A stretch of DNA of 64,000 nt from Stenocarpella maydis (lineage: Eukaryota; Ascomycota; Sordariomycetes; Diaporthales; Diaporthaceae). The notes below the pieces were generated by a model. It made no database searches and was not told the origin of the DNA. It saw only the letters and a list, made by a program, of their open reading frames with translations. A program made the translations under genes and the position numbers. Below are positions 54,452-64,000 of this stretch, piece by piece (the stretch's first letter is position 1; every line of letters starts with the position of its first letter). The stretch spans positions 1 through 64,000 of the forward strand of contig NQMI01000007.1 of assembly GCA_002270565.1 (NCBI GenBank), read 5' to 3'.

Positions 54452-55784
54452 GGCCGCTGACGCCGTGTCTGGCTCAGTGGCTTTTAGATCTGTATGCTGG
54501 ATTGACGTCGAGCTCGAGCAAAGAGAGCCGGCTGCAGCTGCTGGAGTGTGCAGTGTAGGGCGGAGGAGCGGTGCGGGAGTGCAGGGTTAGAAGAGCTCGT
54601 ACGGATACAAGTTGTGCCAGCAGCGCCTCTCGCGGGCGGGGGCTGCAGCTCTGCACTCGGAACAAATATTCGACGGTCAAGAGCCGGGGGCGCACATGTG
54701 TGTGTGTGTGTGTCTGTGTGTGCGCGTGCGTGTGTTGGCGGCTCAATCGTCAATTCGATTGATTAGATGTCTTGTATGTGCGTGGGTCAAACGGCCCAAT
54801 ATATCGCAGGTCCCCAAGGTGAGGGCTCGGGATATCAAGGTGTGTGTGTGTGTGAGAGAGAGAGCGGCACAGCGACTAGAGAGAGCGAGGTGCCGAGGTG
54901 AGGAGGTGAGGCACACGCTTATGCAAGAGGCACGCACAGTGACACTGGGGAGGAGAGGATGTGGAGGAGGCCGAGGACGAGTCGAGTAGAGGAGAGAAAG
55001 GTGCAAATTGATGCTCAGGATGAAGCTGGGCAGGGAGGTAAATATGAGATTTCCTAGCGGTGTGTGTAGACGGCAGAGAAGCACAAGTGCATGTTGTCAT
55101 GGCCCAGCAACGGAGACACAGGCAGAGAGAGGAGAAAGAGACAAAGTGTGCGCTGCACGATAATAGAGCTGGTTTGTTATTGCCTGGAGCTGGCTGTACC
55201 CCCGTTGCCTCGACTGCAGGCCAATGGCGGCCCCTGTCGTGACGGAGGCCCTGTCCGGGGTCCCTCTTTAGGCGGTCGCTTGCTGTCGTCCAAGCAACCA
55301 CCAGCTCAACCGCTTTGGCCTTGGCTCGAGTTTTTGTTGCGGCCAGGCGACCGGGAGGGCAGGGCCTGGTAGGACAGGGTAGTAGCACTGCAGGCCTGCG
55401 GCGTGAGGGCCAGGCCCGTTTTCCAAGCCCAAGCCCCCGGGACCCGCAACAAAGCTGGCTATGAGGCCCTCCCTGGGGTTTCCAACCATGCAGGCTGCCC
55501 TTGCAAGCCCCGTCTCTCCCAGTTCCAGCTGCCCAGCTGCTTAAGCGGGAGGCTGGGTTTCCTATCTTATCGGGCCCGAGCAATCAACCTCACACACAGC
55601 CTTGACAGCCTCTTGCATCTGCACCGCAACGCCAGACACCTCGTCACCCAGTCACGCCGCGCAAGATCGGCACACACACACACACAAGACGACAAACTCA
55701 AGTCAATCTCGAAGTCCTCCCGCTGCAGAGCCCCTGCCGCTCCTGTCCGGATACCATAGTAGATCGGTGTCTGTTCCACCAAAC
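54452..55784. other. Divergent promoter region between CDC14 and PCC1
   Basis: 1.33 kb between two divergent genes, rich in TG/CA repeats (near 54696, 54841 and 55674) and CT-rich tracts. Several 60-235-codon frames here are by-products of these repeats. No gene is called. Confidence 0.6.
54696..54735. repeat. TG dinucleotide repeat
   Basis: TG run interrupted by TCTG and CGCG, followed at 54841-54864 by a second TG-to-AG run. Confidence 0.9.
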
Positions 55785-56071
55785 ATGGCCTCTCACCCCG
55801 ACCCAGACTTCCCCTGCTCCTTGTAAGTCGGCCATGACTCTCTCCACTCTTGTCGTCTGCCGTCAGACCTAGGACTCCTTCGCTGAGAGATGCCTGTCTC
55901 GTCTGTCTGTGCCCACAGCCAGATGGACGTGCCCTTCCCGACACCTCGCCTGGCCGCAATCGCGATCAAGGCCATGACCGTCGACGCCGAGTTGTCACCC
56001 CTGGTCCGCAGGGAATTCTCTACCGTCCGCCTCGCCTCGGCCCCCGGCGGTGCTGGCGGTGTCGGTGTCGG

Positions 56072-56103
<32 letters not shown>

Positions 56104-56300
56104 ATAATGATGCCCAGCATGATGTCACGGCTCAGAACGTCATGAGGGTGCTTTACAAGGCCACCACAAACCGGATGCTGCGGGTCTCGGTCAACTCTTT
56201 CATGGACAGCCTATCACTGGTCCTCGAGGTCATGGAGCGGCTCGATGCCGATGTGCTCGAGTCCAGACCGATCGAACCGCAACCTGGGCCCTTCCGCTGA
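55785..56300 (+). CDS. PCC1: EKC/KEOPS complex subunit Pcc1
   Basis: Small subunit of the KEOPS complex that makes the t6A modification at position 37 of ANN-decoding tRNAs; Pcc1 dimerises the complex core. Exons 55785-55822 and 55919-56300 are joined by a 96-nt GTAAGT...CACAG intron, giving 139 residues. The fold is seen as PFPTPRLAAIAIKAMTVDAE near the start and then LYKATTNRMLRVSVNSFMDS with LVLEVMERLD, both strongly conserved. Between them lies an extra stretch of Gly/Val and ten alanines (about residues 55-72), encoded by a GCT/TGC microsatellite, which makes the protein longer than the usual 85-115 residues. The insertion is between beta-strands, where a loop could take it. It is divergent from CDC14. 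Confidence 0.92.
56072..56102 (+). repeat. TGC/GCT microsatellite inside PCC1 coding sequence
   Basis: Ten uninterrupted GCT units, read as polyalanine. Confidence 0.93.
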
Positions 56301-56816
56301 TTTCACAAGACCAGCCGACCCCACACAACCACGTCACGTCACATACCACGGCCCCACCCCGAGGGGGCATGGTCCGAGAAAAGCTGGAATAGAAAGCCTT
56401 GTCTACCTACTACTTTTTGGTCTCTGTCTCTTTGCTTTAGCACTTCCGAGTTTAAGAATAGGCCCCCGGTCAGAACCTTTCTGTTCCGCCAGGGCGCAGC
56501 AACGCTGCACCGCGTATCCCTGTCACGCGAAGGAGTCGTGACAGTCAGGCTTCAATGTTCCAAACACGCGCCCCACCAGCCCTAGCAGGCCCCCCCCCCC
56601 AATGGAACATTTGAGGCCACAGCCCAAGAAAAATCAGGACTTTGTGACCGTCACCTTGGTCTTGTCTTATGCACACACCACATGTCAGCCGCTCTGCAAG
56701 CTCTTTCGCTCACGCACCATCCGTGTTCATGGCCCCGCCTCCTTCACCCTGCTCCAAACCCACCAATTAATCCAGTCAGTCAGTGGTGTACACCATAAAA
56801 ACATTACCAGACTCAC
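56301..56816. other. Convergent intergenic region
   Basis: 3' regions of PCC1 and the DUF427 gene. It has a C run near 56590 and no gene. The C-terminal exon of the DUF427 gene may lie here, but I could not place it. Confidence 0.5.
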
Positions 56817-57087
56817 AGAAAGCCACGCGGTCCCGGATGTGTTCGGCCTTCTTCCTGGGCTGCGGGTACTACCAAGCCGCATTCTCAAGCTTCCTGCCGT
56901 CTGCACGGATGCTGTAGTAGCTCGCAACCCCCTTCCAGTGGCAGTGGGTCGAGTGATCCGTCTCGCACAGGTAGTCAGCCTTGACAGATGCCCGTGGGAA
57001 GTAGACATTTCCATCCACCTCCTCCCACGTGTCTGTCTCCGCGAGCACCGTGTCCGCAAGGGCGGCTTTGGCGTGTCCAGAAGGCAT
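56817..57087 (-). pseudogene. DUF427 protein with an in-frame stop
   Basis: Small DUF427-family protein; the family is widespread in bacteria and fungi, and its function is not established. The start at 57087 fits the family opening (DTVLAETDTWEEVDGNVYFP). CHWKGVASYYSIRADGRKLENAAW follows. At 56869-56871 a TAG replaces the first Tyr of the conserved WYYP motif, after which the same frame continues normally with YPQPRKKAEHIRDRVAF to a GTGAGT donor at 56816. A TAC-to-TAG change is a transversion, so RIP does not explain it. It is either a true nonsense mutation or a base error. A final short exon is expected but not found. If the stop is a sequencing error, the gene is normal. Confidence 0.7.
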
Positions 57088-57731
57088 CGAGGATGGTGTT
57101 GGCTCGGCCGACGAATCTGTGCCCGCTGAATTCAGTGTGTGCGGATTGATGAGGAGTCGGCACGCGGAACTTTGGGTGTCGAGACTATGAAACTAGATTA
57201 GTAGGTAGGTATGTACTTCCCTTGACTTACCTAGGAAGGAAATATGTACTGGTAGGCTTAGTCAGCCGCCTCCGATTGGTCCCTGACGGGACTGCGGGGT
57301 AGGTCTTGGGGGCCGGAATACAAGGACGTGTGCACAGCTAGCCACTTCGTACACAGCTGGAATAGCCAGGGCAGACGAGAGAACAAGAGTCTTTGTGCTG
57401 CATTCTGGTAGTCTATACCCGTTTGTTTTCAATGCCACGGAGGCTCAGGTGGCACGTCACGAGAGCACCGTTGGACAAGTCGTGTCTTATGCCAGAGAGA
57501 TAGGCAATTGATGGGCCCCGGGCAACCTGCACCGTTCAATCCATTCATTCTATCTTGACATGCAGTCCACATACTGGATGAGCTGTGCGTACATGTATAT
57601 TCTGCTCTGCCGAAAACAATGCGCAAGCCGTCCTTATCGTGCCAAAACGCCATACTGTGCGTCCATGCTTGAGAGTACGCCTTGTAAACATGTACCACAT
57701 CGCAACACACTCATCATGTACACCTAGGCAC
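57088..57731. other. Intergenic region
   Basis: Holds a GTAGGTAGGTATGTACTT...TTACCTAGG block near 57200. No gene is seen. Confidence 0.5.
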
Positions 57732-59832
57732 TCACTCGACCACACCGTGTCCGCCAAAGCACGTCTCCTCGAAATTCGCAAGCTTGGCCATCTCATCTTG
57801 CACCTTCAGGAACGTCTCCAGCTCGCACCACCCGTCCGCCCGGCTGGCGTCGCACTCGGGGAAGCTCAGGCCCAGCGGCACCGTCCGCTGGTTCAGCACG
57901 AAGTGGATGTACTTGGTCTCGCCAAGGTCCTCTCCCTCGACGTAGCCGGTCCTGTCCGCCCTCACCGGCCTGGGCGCCCTGATGACCTCCATGTCCAGCC
58001 TCGCGCCGAACGGCGTCAGGTGCGACACGGTGAAGTTGTGCTGGCCCGGGTACGCCTTGGGCGATAGGGGCGGGTCGTCCTGGAACTGCGTCAGCCCCAT
58101 GGCGGTCAGCACCGAGATGATGTTCGTGTCATGGCTGAAGTCCAGATACAGGGACTGATTAAGTGGGAACGTCTGAGTGCTGCTGTCGAGGGTCGTGTTA
58201 ATCTGTGAGCCCGAGTAGCCCAGTGTGTGGTTTCGCAGTCTGGCCATCACTTCTTGCTGATATCCGATGCCGACGGCTCGCTGTGCGTGGGTGCGTTAGC
58301 TGCTTGGGCTTCTGGGAGACAGCCTATCCGAACACAACTTACCCCGGTCTTTGACTGGAACCCGCTGTCTCCGGAGAAGAAGAGGTCTGTTTTCCCCTGG
58401 TCAGCTAACAAATGGAGACGGGCCGGTTGAGCAAGCCTCAGGCTCCAGCCGCTTGCGCAAGAAGCACGCACCGACTGAGTAGCTGAAATGTATCCATTCT
58501 TCATAGGTGAAGAGGTCGCAGAAACGACTGAAGCCATAAGCCACCTGATGCGTACCGTGTCAGTCAGTCCCGTTGACAAAAGGGGCACCGCCAGGGCGTG
58601 AGAAGGCCATGGAATCAGTCCAAGCCACTGTTCAAATCGACTTGCCGTTTCGTACGGGCACATGTTTTGTGCCGCGTACGTGTCTTCAATAGTCCAATCG
58701 TAGCCTTGGATCATGCTGCCAAGGCGAGCAGTCGCTGGGGAAGAGTCAGCCTCAAGCCAACGCTCACGGACCATGACCAGAGGAGAAGCCTACCCTTTTG
58801 CAGGTAGATCTGCACCCACTCGATCGTTGCATTCCTCCCGCCATGGTCAAACTCGGCATTCGGGCAGTTCTTGTAACCAGCCAGCGAATTATTGAACCCC
58901 TTCTCCTCAATGATGACCTCGATGGTCGCGTTCCTCGTCCACTCGAGCCCGAAAAACCCGGCGACAAAGTACTCGGCCGACTTGAGCATCCTGTCCTGCG
59001 TGGTGGTCCGCACGATGATCCTGCTGTTGGGGTTGTACAGCGACGAGTACATGTACGAGTGCAGGATCCCCGAGTCGAACAGCTCCTGCCTGCCCTTGGG
59101 CACCAGGATCTCGGCGCCGAGTGCATAGCTCCAGTCGTTGAGGAACTCGAGTGGGCCGGAGGCCTTGAAGCCGGACCCGGCCTTCTTTGCCGCGGCTATC
59201 CGCTCGCCGAAAGCGACCACGTTGGAACCCGTACCACCGGTCGGGTAACGCGAGCCGTGGCGAGAGAGCATCTGCACCTGGACGATTTCGGCGCCTGCCG
59301 GAAGGGGGTGCTCTCGGACGCCGAAGCCGGGGGACGGGGTGTAGGGCGAGAGAAAACCCATCATGCGGAAGATGCTCTCGTTGTTGGATGACATGCCCTC
59401 GATGGAGACGGCCGTCTGAAGGGGTTGGTTCGGAACATAGGTCGCCGTGGGGTTCAGGGTCCACGTCTGGGCCAGGAAGGCCGGCGCCCCCGTCGCCGTC
59501 GGCCCAGCCCATAGCTCCGGTGCGGTCTGGAAGTACTGGGGGACCTTTGGGGTCGGCTCGCAGCTACAGTCCGAGCCCGGGCGGGGCCGGAAGCCAAAGA
59601 CACCGGGGTTGACTGCGAAGTTCAGCGCCACAAAGACCAGCAGGCACGATATGATGGTGATGATGATGGCTCGGAGGTTGACGTTGCGCAGGCGGCTGGC
59701 AGGTGCGGATTGGTATGCCGGAGGCTGCTCCAGGGGCGTCTCGGACCCGTCCTCGGCATAGTCTTCTCGGGCCTGGACGAGCTGATAGCCCTGTGCCTCC
59801 TTGGACCTCAGCTTCAGTGGTGCAGGCCGCAT
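57732..59832 (-). CDS. Histidine acid phosphatase (phytase-like), membrane-anchored
   Basis: Phosphomonoesterase of the histidine acid phosphatase family, releasing phosphate from esters such as phytate. Five exons: 58794-59832, 58646-58734, 58472-58544, 58343-58386 and 57732-58280, total 597 codons in frame. Residues 1-54 are cytosolic-looking, with a PP-rich segment. A transmembrane helix covers about 55-74 (AIIITIISCLLVFVALNFAV), which makes it a type II membrane protein rather than a plainly secreted one. The catalytic RHGSRYP lies at 191-197, the proton-donor His465-Asp466 in DFSHDTN, and cysteines are spread through the lumenal part. The second intron has a GC donor (GCAAGT) instead of GT, required to join CPYET to VAYGFSRFCDLF. 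The start at 59832 is chosen because upstream codons lack family features. Confidence 0.92.
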
Positions 59833-62800
59833 CTTCAACGTTGTCTTGTGGATTGGAACCGTCCTATTCCCAGTGAGAGCTGGTGGAAGTCGTTGGTGAG
59901 TTGGCGGCACGGGTGGGGACGTCTCGGAGGGAGCTCCCGAGCGCACGGGCCGCCTGTTGCTATTTATATTTACCTGAGCCCAGGTGCCTCTGTCCCCACT
60001 CGATATTCCACATCGTGGATAGGAGTGTGAAGGATTTCCATCTGCACGCCTACGCGCTCCGAGACAGGCCAGGCTCCTCTTCCGAAGGTGCGCGGGTGTG
60101 GGGTAAGTATGGGCACCGTCCATGTTCACTTTAGGCAGCGGGTTCTGGCGAACCAAAATGGGCACTTCAGCTGACCTGTCTCTGAGCTCCCAAGTTGAAT
60201 CCTGACCTCGAGACCGAGAGTTTAATGCATTGAACAGGACAAGAAGGAGCAGTTGGAGGCAACATCTCCGCCACAAGTGTGCGAGGAACGAACCATGGGC
60301 GTTTATAAAGAGGATCCCGACGGTGGCCGCAATCATGCCGTGCAGCCTGCAAGTTGTCAGATATGCCTGGCAGGAGACGCTCTGATGAGGAGCACAAGAG
60401 GCAGAGGCGACAGAAGATGTTGGCACCAAAGCAGTACGTTCGCCTTGCTCGGTTTGATGCTTCCAGCCTTAGACACATGTGGGACTGCTTTGATATCAGA
60501 CAAGCTACAACATGAACGAATGATACCGGTTGTATGACACTCGATTCATGAATGCTAATCCAGTCTCAAACTGTCACATACGATAATACCCATTGGTACG
60601 GGATCCCCTCCGCTCTCCCACAACTCCAGCCAGTGAGGGCCGGATCAGTACTTAAGTTGGTGGTATTTGCTCTGTAATTACTACCACCACCACCACCACC
60701 ACCACTACTACTACTACTATTACTACTACTATTACTACTACTACTACTGCTACTACTACTACTACTACTACTACTACTATTAATTTAACCTAGTCCCAAG
60801 AGGCCCACCCGGTGACTCGCCGACAATGAGCGCTTCTGACAAACCCCCAACAATCACCGGTGGAGTTTTACAAAGCCGGCATCAGGTAGTTGAGCTGTAT
60901 AATAAACCAACCTCCCCGGCTTCCGCCTTGGGTTGAAAGGGGACCAGTCCGAGAACAGCACATCGACATACACTTTCCACCATTAACCAAGCCGAATCGT
61001 GGAAATGAGCAGGCCAATCACGTTCCAACTTCGGTCGACTGAAGGGATGGGGGTGAGCTGCTAGCCAAGAAATTGTGGAATTCTGCGAGCTGCAGTGTAC
61101 GACGACCTGCCTCATGCGGGCTCGGTGTGCCGTGCCAGAGCGCATCAAACTCATAGTTTCAATACACTAATGGCACCTCTTTTCAGGGGCAGTTCTGCCC
61201 ACAGGGCCATGGTAGGAGGGGCCCGCTGTGATTTGATATATACACGCCTACCCGTAGCCCTAATAGCCCCCCATTCCCTTGATTGCCAGACCGCAAACAG
61301 TACGTACGGAACAACCACGGAGTCACTAGAACTCAGAACTCTTCACAAGCCCAGAGTTGATCCATGATGGACTCCATTATCCAGAGGATCCAGGTCGGTC
61401 GCGGATCCCCCAGTAATCATCACGTGCGTACACTACACTACTGCGTACATGATGCGCCCCCAATTCCTGCCAGGGCCCCAAGCCAGATCCGGCCAGTGCC
61501 CCTGAAGCGAGTGACAGACGGCATTGAGAAATCTGACTGCATTTCATTGGACCCGGGCGCTGTTCCTTATCTCTTGGCACAGACCCGCCTCTGCAATTAG
61601 TCCGAGAGCTTGTTTCGACATGACCGGGGCCTGCGAATACACTATACACTACACTAGTATACAACTGGCCGCCTGCACTATACGTTAGTATAGGTCTTGG
61701 GTTGCTTGATCCCTCCTACCCTGGCCTGCCTCGCGGGGTTTGAAATCGGGAGGGTGAGCGGCAAGGCTGGCGTGCATGAGGGCGAGATGGGTTTCTGTTC
61801 AGCCTGTTCAGCCCCTCAGGACCTCTGGCCTGATCTGGGCAGCCTGACGGAGGGTTGCGGCTCGCCGGCCATCCGACTGGGTTCGATCATCAGGCCACGC
61901 GCCCCCGTCTTGGGTGCTTGAGGTGAAGCCCAACAGCAACCTTCAAACTAAAAACAGCGCAGGCAGCACGGGGGGCCATTGCGGCAACCCTATTACTATG
62001 CACACACGCCATTCCCGACACTCCCTGATGGGTTGCCAAGCTTCTTGGAGCTGAGAACAGGGGCCAGGCCGGATCAGCATGGACTGCTAGAGACATGTAC
62101 AGCTTTGCGCTGCTGGGTAGATGCCGGGCACCGGAGATGGCGAGGCGGGTGCGGGTGCATCGCCCGGGGGCGCTGCATATGCCATGACCGAATTCTCTGA
62201 CATTGAAGGTTGGGACCGGCGGGCTCAACTGATTGATCTGCCCTGGCTGACCATTCATCCATCCGGGGTGCTGTCTTCCAGGGTTGTCAGTACACTACGG
62301 GCAGAAGGAGATATGATGGAGCGAGCCGCAACAGCGTCTTGGTAACAACAAGGACAAATGGTTTGCTAACAGATTCAGCCCTGTCCCCAGTTTTTGGACC
62401 CAGGGCAGAGGGCAGAGCGAGACACCAATGGACGGGGATGTGGCCTAGCCTTGCCTGGCCTGGACCCTTGAGAATGGGTGCTCTCGTGCATGAGCCGGCA
62501 AGGCATGTCGAAATGTTTGTGGTGATGATGGTAGCAGACTGTCCCTCGCCCACGTCCAACGCCCATGCAAAAGCTGCTTTATTTATTCCGCCTTGCCCGA
62601 TGCGGCACCGAGCACCCCTTGCCGCCGAGCCCCCACAGGCACTCCATGTACTAGACTACACATGCTTACTGTATTGTATGTAGTAAAGTGTAGTGTAGTT
62701 TGATACCCGCCTCGCCTACGATCAGATGCCAGCCGATGCACGCAGCGTTGGAGCGGCTACCATGTACACTACCACCCCCCGCAGGGCTCCGGGGGCCCGA

Positions 62801-64000
62801 GGCGCACCAAGCCGGGCCGGCCTCGAGGGCAGCTAGACTGTCTCTCGGTTGGGCCGTGGGCTGGGCAGGATGCTATGCAAACAGCCTTGGTGAGCACGGT
62901 TCCGTGTGTGCGCGGTAGGTGGTCGTGAAGCCCTAGCACAGCGTAGATAGCGTAGGTGCAGCCACAGGCCGAAGTGTCCTCGGTGCACAGTCCCGAGACA
63001 GACGGCTGTCGGCCACGGGTGGCCATGAGCTGATTGATGGCCTCGCCAGATCCACCGCGCTTCGGCGCCACGGCGTGGGGTACCTTCGATAACGCCCCCC
63101 CATCGATCCTCGTCCCCCGTCCCCGTCGCCGTCCCCGGCCCCGTCCCCGGCCCCGTCATGCACCCTCATTAGCCAGCGAGCCAGGTCCCCCTGCCTGAGT
63201 GGAAGGTGCACGTATGCTATATATCTCACAGTAATCAGTACTTACATACCTATCCAGGTACATACTATGTATGCATACTGTATGCCTACACCAGGTGCTA
63301 GTGTAAAACCCCACGAGTGGCAGCGCCTGGCGGGCGATCCGACCCACTGGGACACGCCCCCCGGCACCACCGCGGAGCTGCTCTGTTTCTTGGCCGAGGC
63401 ACAAAGCCACCGTGCTTCTGCCCTAGCAGTAAACACTAACTACACTGTACGCTCAGGCGGGGCCTATCGAAAGCAAAAGATAGTGGTCTGCACCAAGCAA
63501 GAGATGCTATCTTGGCAGCCTCTACTATGTAAACCTTCACTTGTAGCCTCCCGCCCAACCCACGTCTTAGTCGCCCACGCCAACCCCCAAAGCGACGGCC
63601 AGGCCAGCCCAGCTTGTTGGTCCCGAGCCTGGCTGCAAGAACCGGCTTGCCTGGCTAATCCCCAGGGATTAGCGGGGGGCCTCGGGGAAAAAGGGGGGGG
63701 GGGTTGGTATCATTAACAACGGAACCAGCAGCTCCGTCGGTATGTTTCATCTATGATCAAAGTCACTTGCGCTCTCTCAGGCGGAAATAGTTGTGGTGCT
63801 TAGTGGATGACAGAATTGTGCTGGACTCTACGTTGATAGTTGCGTTCTCGAGTCCAATCAACCTGGTAGAAATAACATGAGTGGCGGCTGTGCGTAATAT
63901 TTTAGAGGTGGTTATTTCTTTATTGAGATGGATTATCAACCGTAAGTGTCAAGATTTGTGTCGACTTCTATACGAGTCCACCTACCACGGCCAATTCTTA
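59833..64000. other. Long terminal region without a supported gene
   Basis: No family-like reading frame, tRNA or rRNA was recognised. It contains a long ACC/ACT microsatellite (60681-60782), many TACACTAC-like words near 61640-61690 and 62650-62700, a CCCCGTC/CCCCGGC tandem tract near 63114-63157 and TACATACC-like words near 63240. The frames present (up to 149 codons near 63267) show no motif and lie in such repeats. It may be the shared upstream region of the phosphatase gene and of a gene beyond the right edge. Confidence 0.5.
60681..60782. repeat. CAC/ACT trinucleotide microsatellite
   Basis: About 34 trinucleotide units: eight ACC, then a long run of ACT with ATT and GCT interruptions. 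Confidence 0.93.

Noticed and set aside
54876..55583. 235-codon minus-strand frame between CDC14 and PCC1
   Set aside because: Composed of TG/CA and CT repeats in a divergent promoter; biased composition explains the open frame.
56602..57129. 175-codon plus-strand frame
   Set aside because: It is the antisense shadow of the DUF427 gene on the minus strand, which has family motifs.
63267..63716. 149-codon plus-strand frame near the right edge
   Set aside because: Pro/Gly/Ala-rich reading of low-complexity DNA with no motif; nothing supports expression.
60430..64000. tRNA or 5S rRNA genes
   Set aside because: I looked for B-box-like GGTTCGANTCC words with matching acceptor stems and found none that pair.

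Overview
This window looks like nuclear DNA of a filamentous ascomycete (Pezizomycotina, probably a Sordariomycete). The genes carry short 55-220 nt introns with GTRNGY donors, CTRAY-like branch points and YAG acceptors. The protein families are typically fungal: a Zn2Cys6 regulator, a CFEM protein, HET and NLR-like proteins, and BBE-type oxidases. Dead transposons are saturated with C-to-T and G-to-A changes, the mark of repeat-induced point mutation (RIP). I cannot name the species.

Layout. 1-1.7 kb: C6 zinc-cluster regulator running off the left edge. 4.5-8.5 kb: a small Cys-rich gene, a palindromic repeat family and a five-exon type-B carboxylesterase. 9.4-12.5 kb: a solo LTR with intact target duplication and a single-exon flavin amine oxidase. 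13.8-18.7 kb: a frame-broken acetyltransferase of the condensation-like (Tri3-type) fold, an SRR1-domain gene and a NodL/LacA-type O-acetyltransferase. 20.4-30 kb: a decayed allorecognition-type block with an NLR-like pseudogene, a CFEM secreted protein and a HET-domain pseudogene. 31.6-37.4 kb: two BBE-like FAD oxidase genes, one split by a transposon and one cut off at the edge of an AT-rich block. 37.4-48.8 kb: RIP-degraded repeats, with a Ty3-type gag-protease remnant between two LTRs in opposite orientation, a 1.09-kb foldback element and a chromodomain-type pol. 52-60 kb: conserved housekeeping DNA with CDC14 phosphatase, the KEOPS subunit PCC1, a DUF427 gene with an internal stop and a membrane-anchored histidine acid phosphatase. 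60-64 kb: no gene seen.

Main observation: three genes (NLR, HET, FAD oxidase) are each split by a different DNA element whose target duplication is still exact. Removing the element plus one duplication rejoins the reading frame in all three. The accessory half is therefore a record of gene loss beside a stable core block. Genes of one pathway are not obvious. The amine oxidase, broken acyltransferase, esterase and FAD oxidases are the enzyme types of a secondary-metabolite neighbourhood, but no backbone synthase is present.
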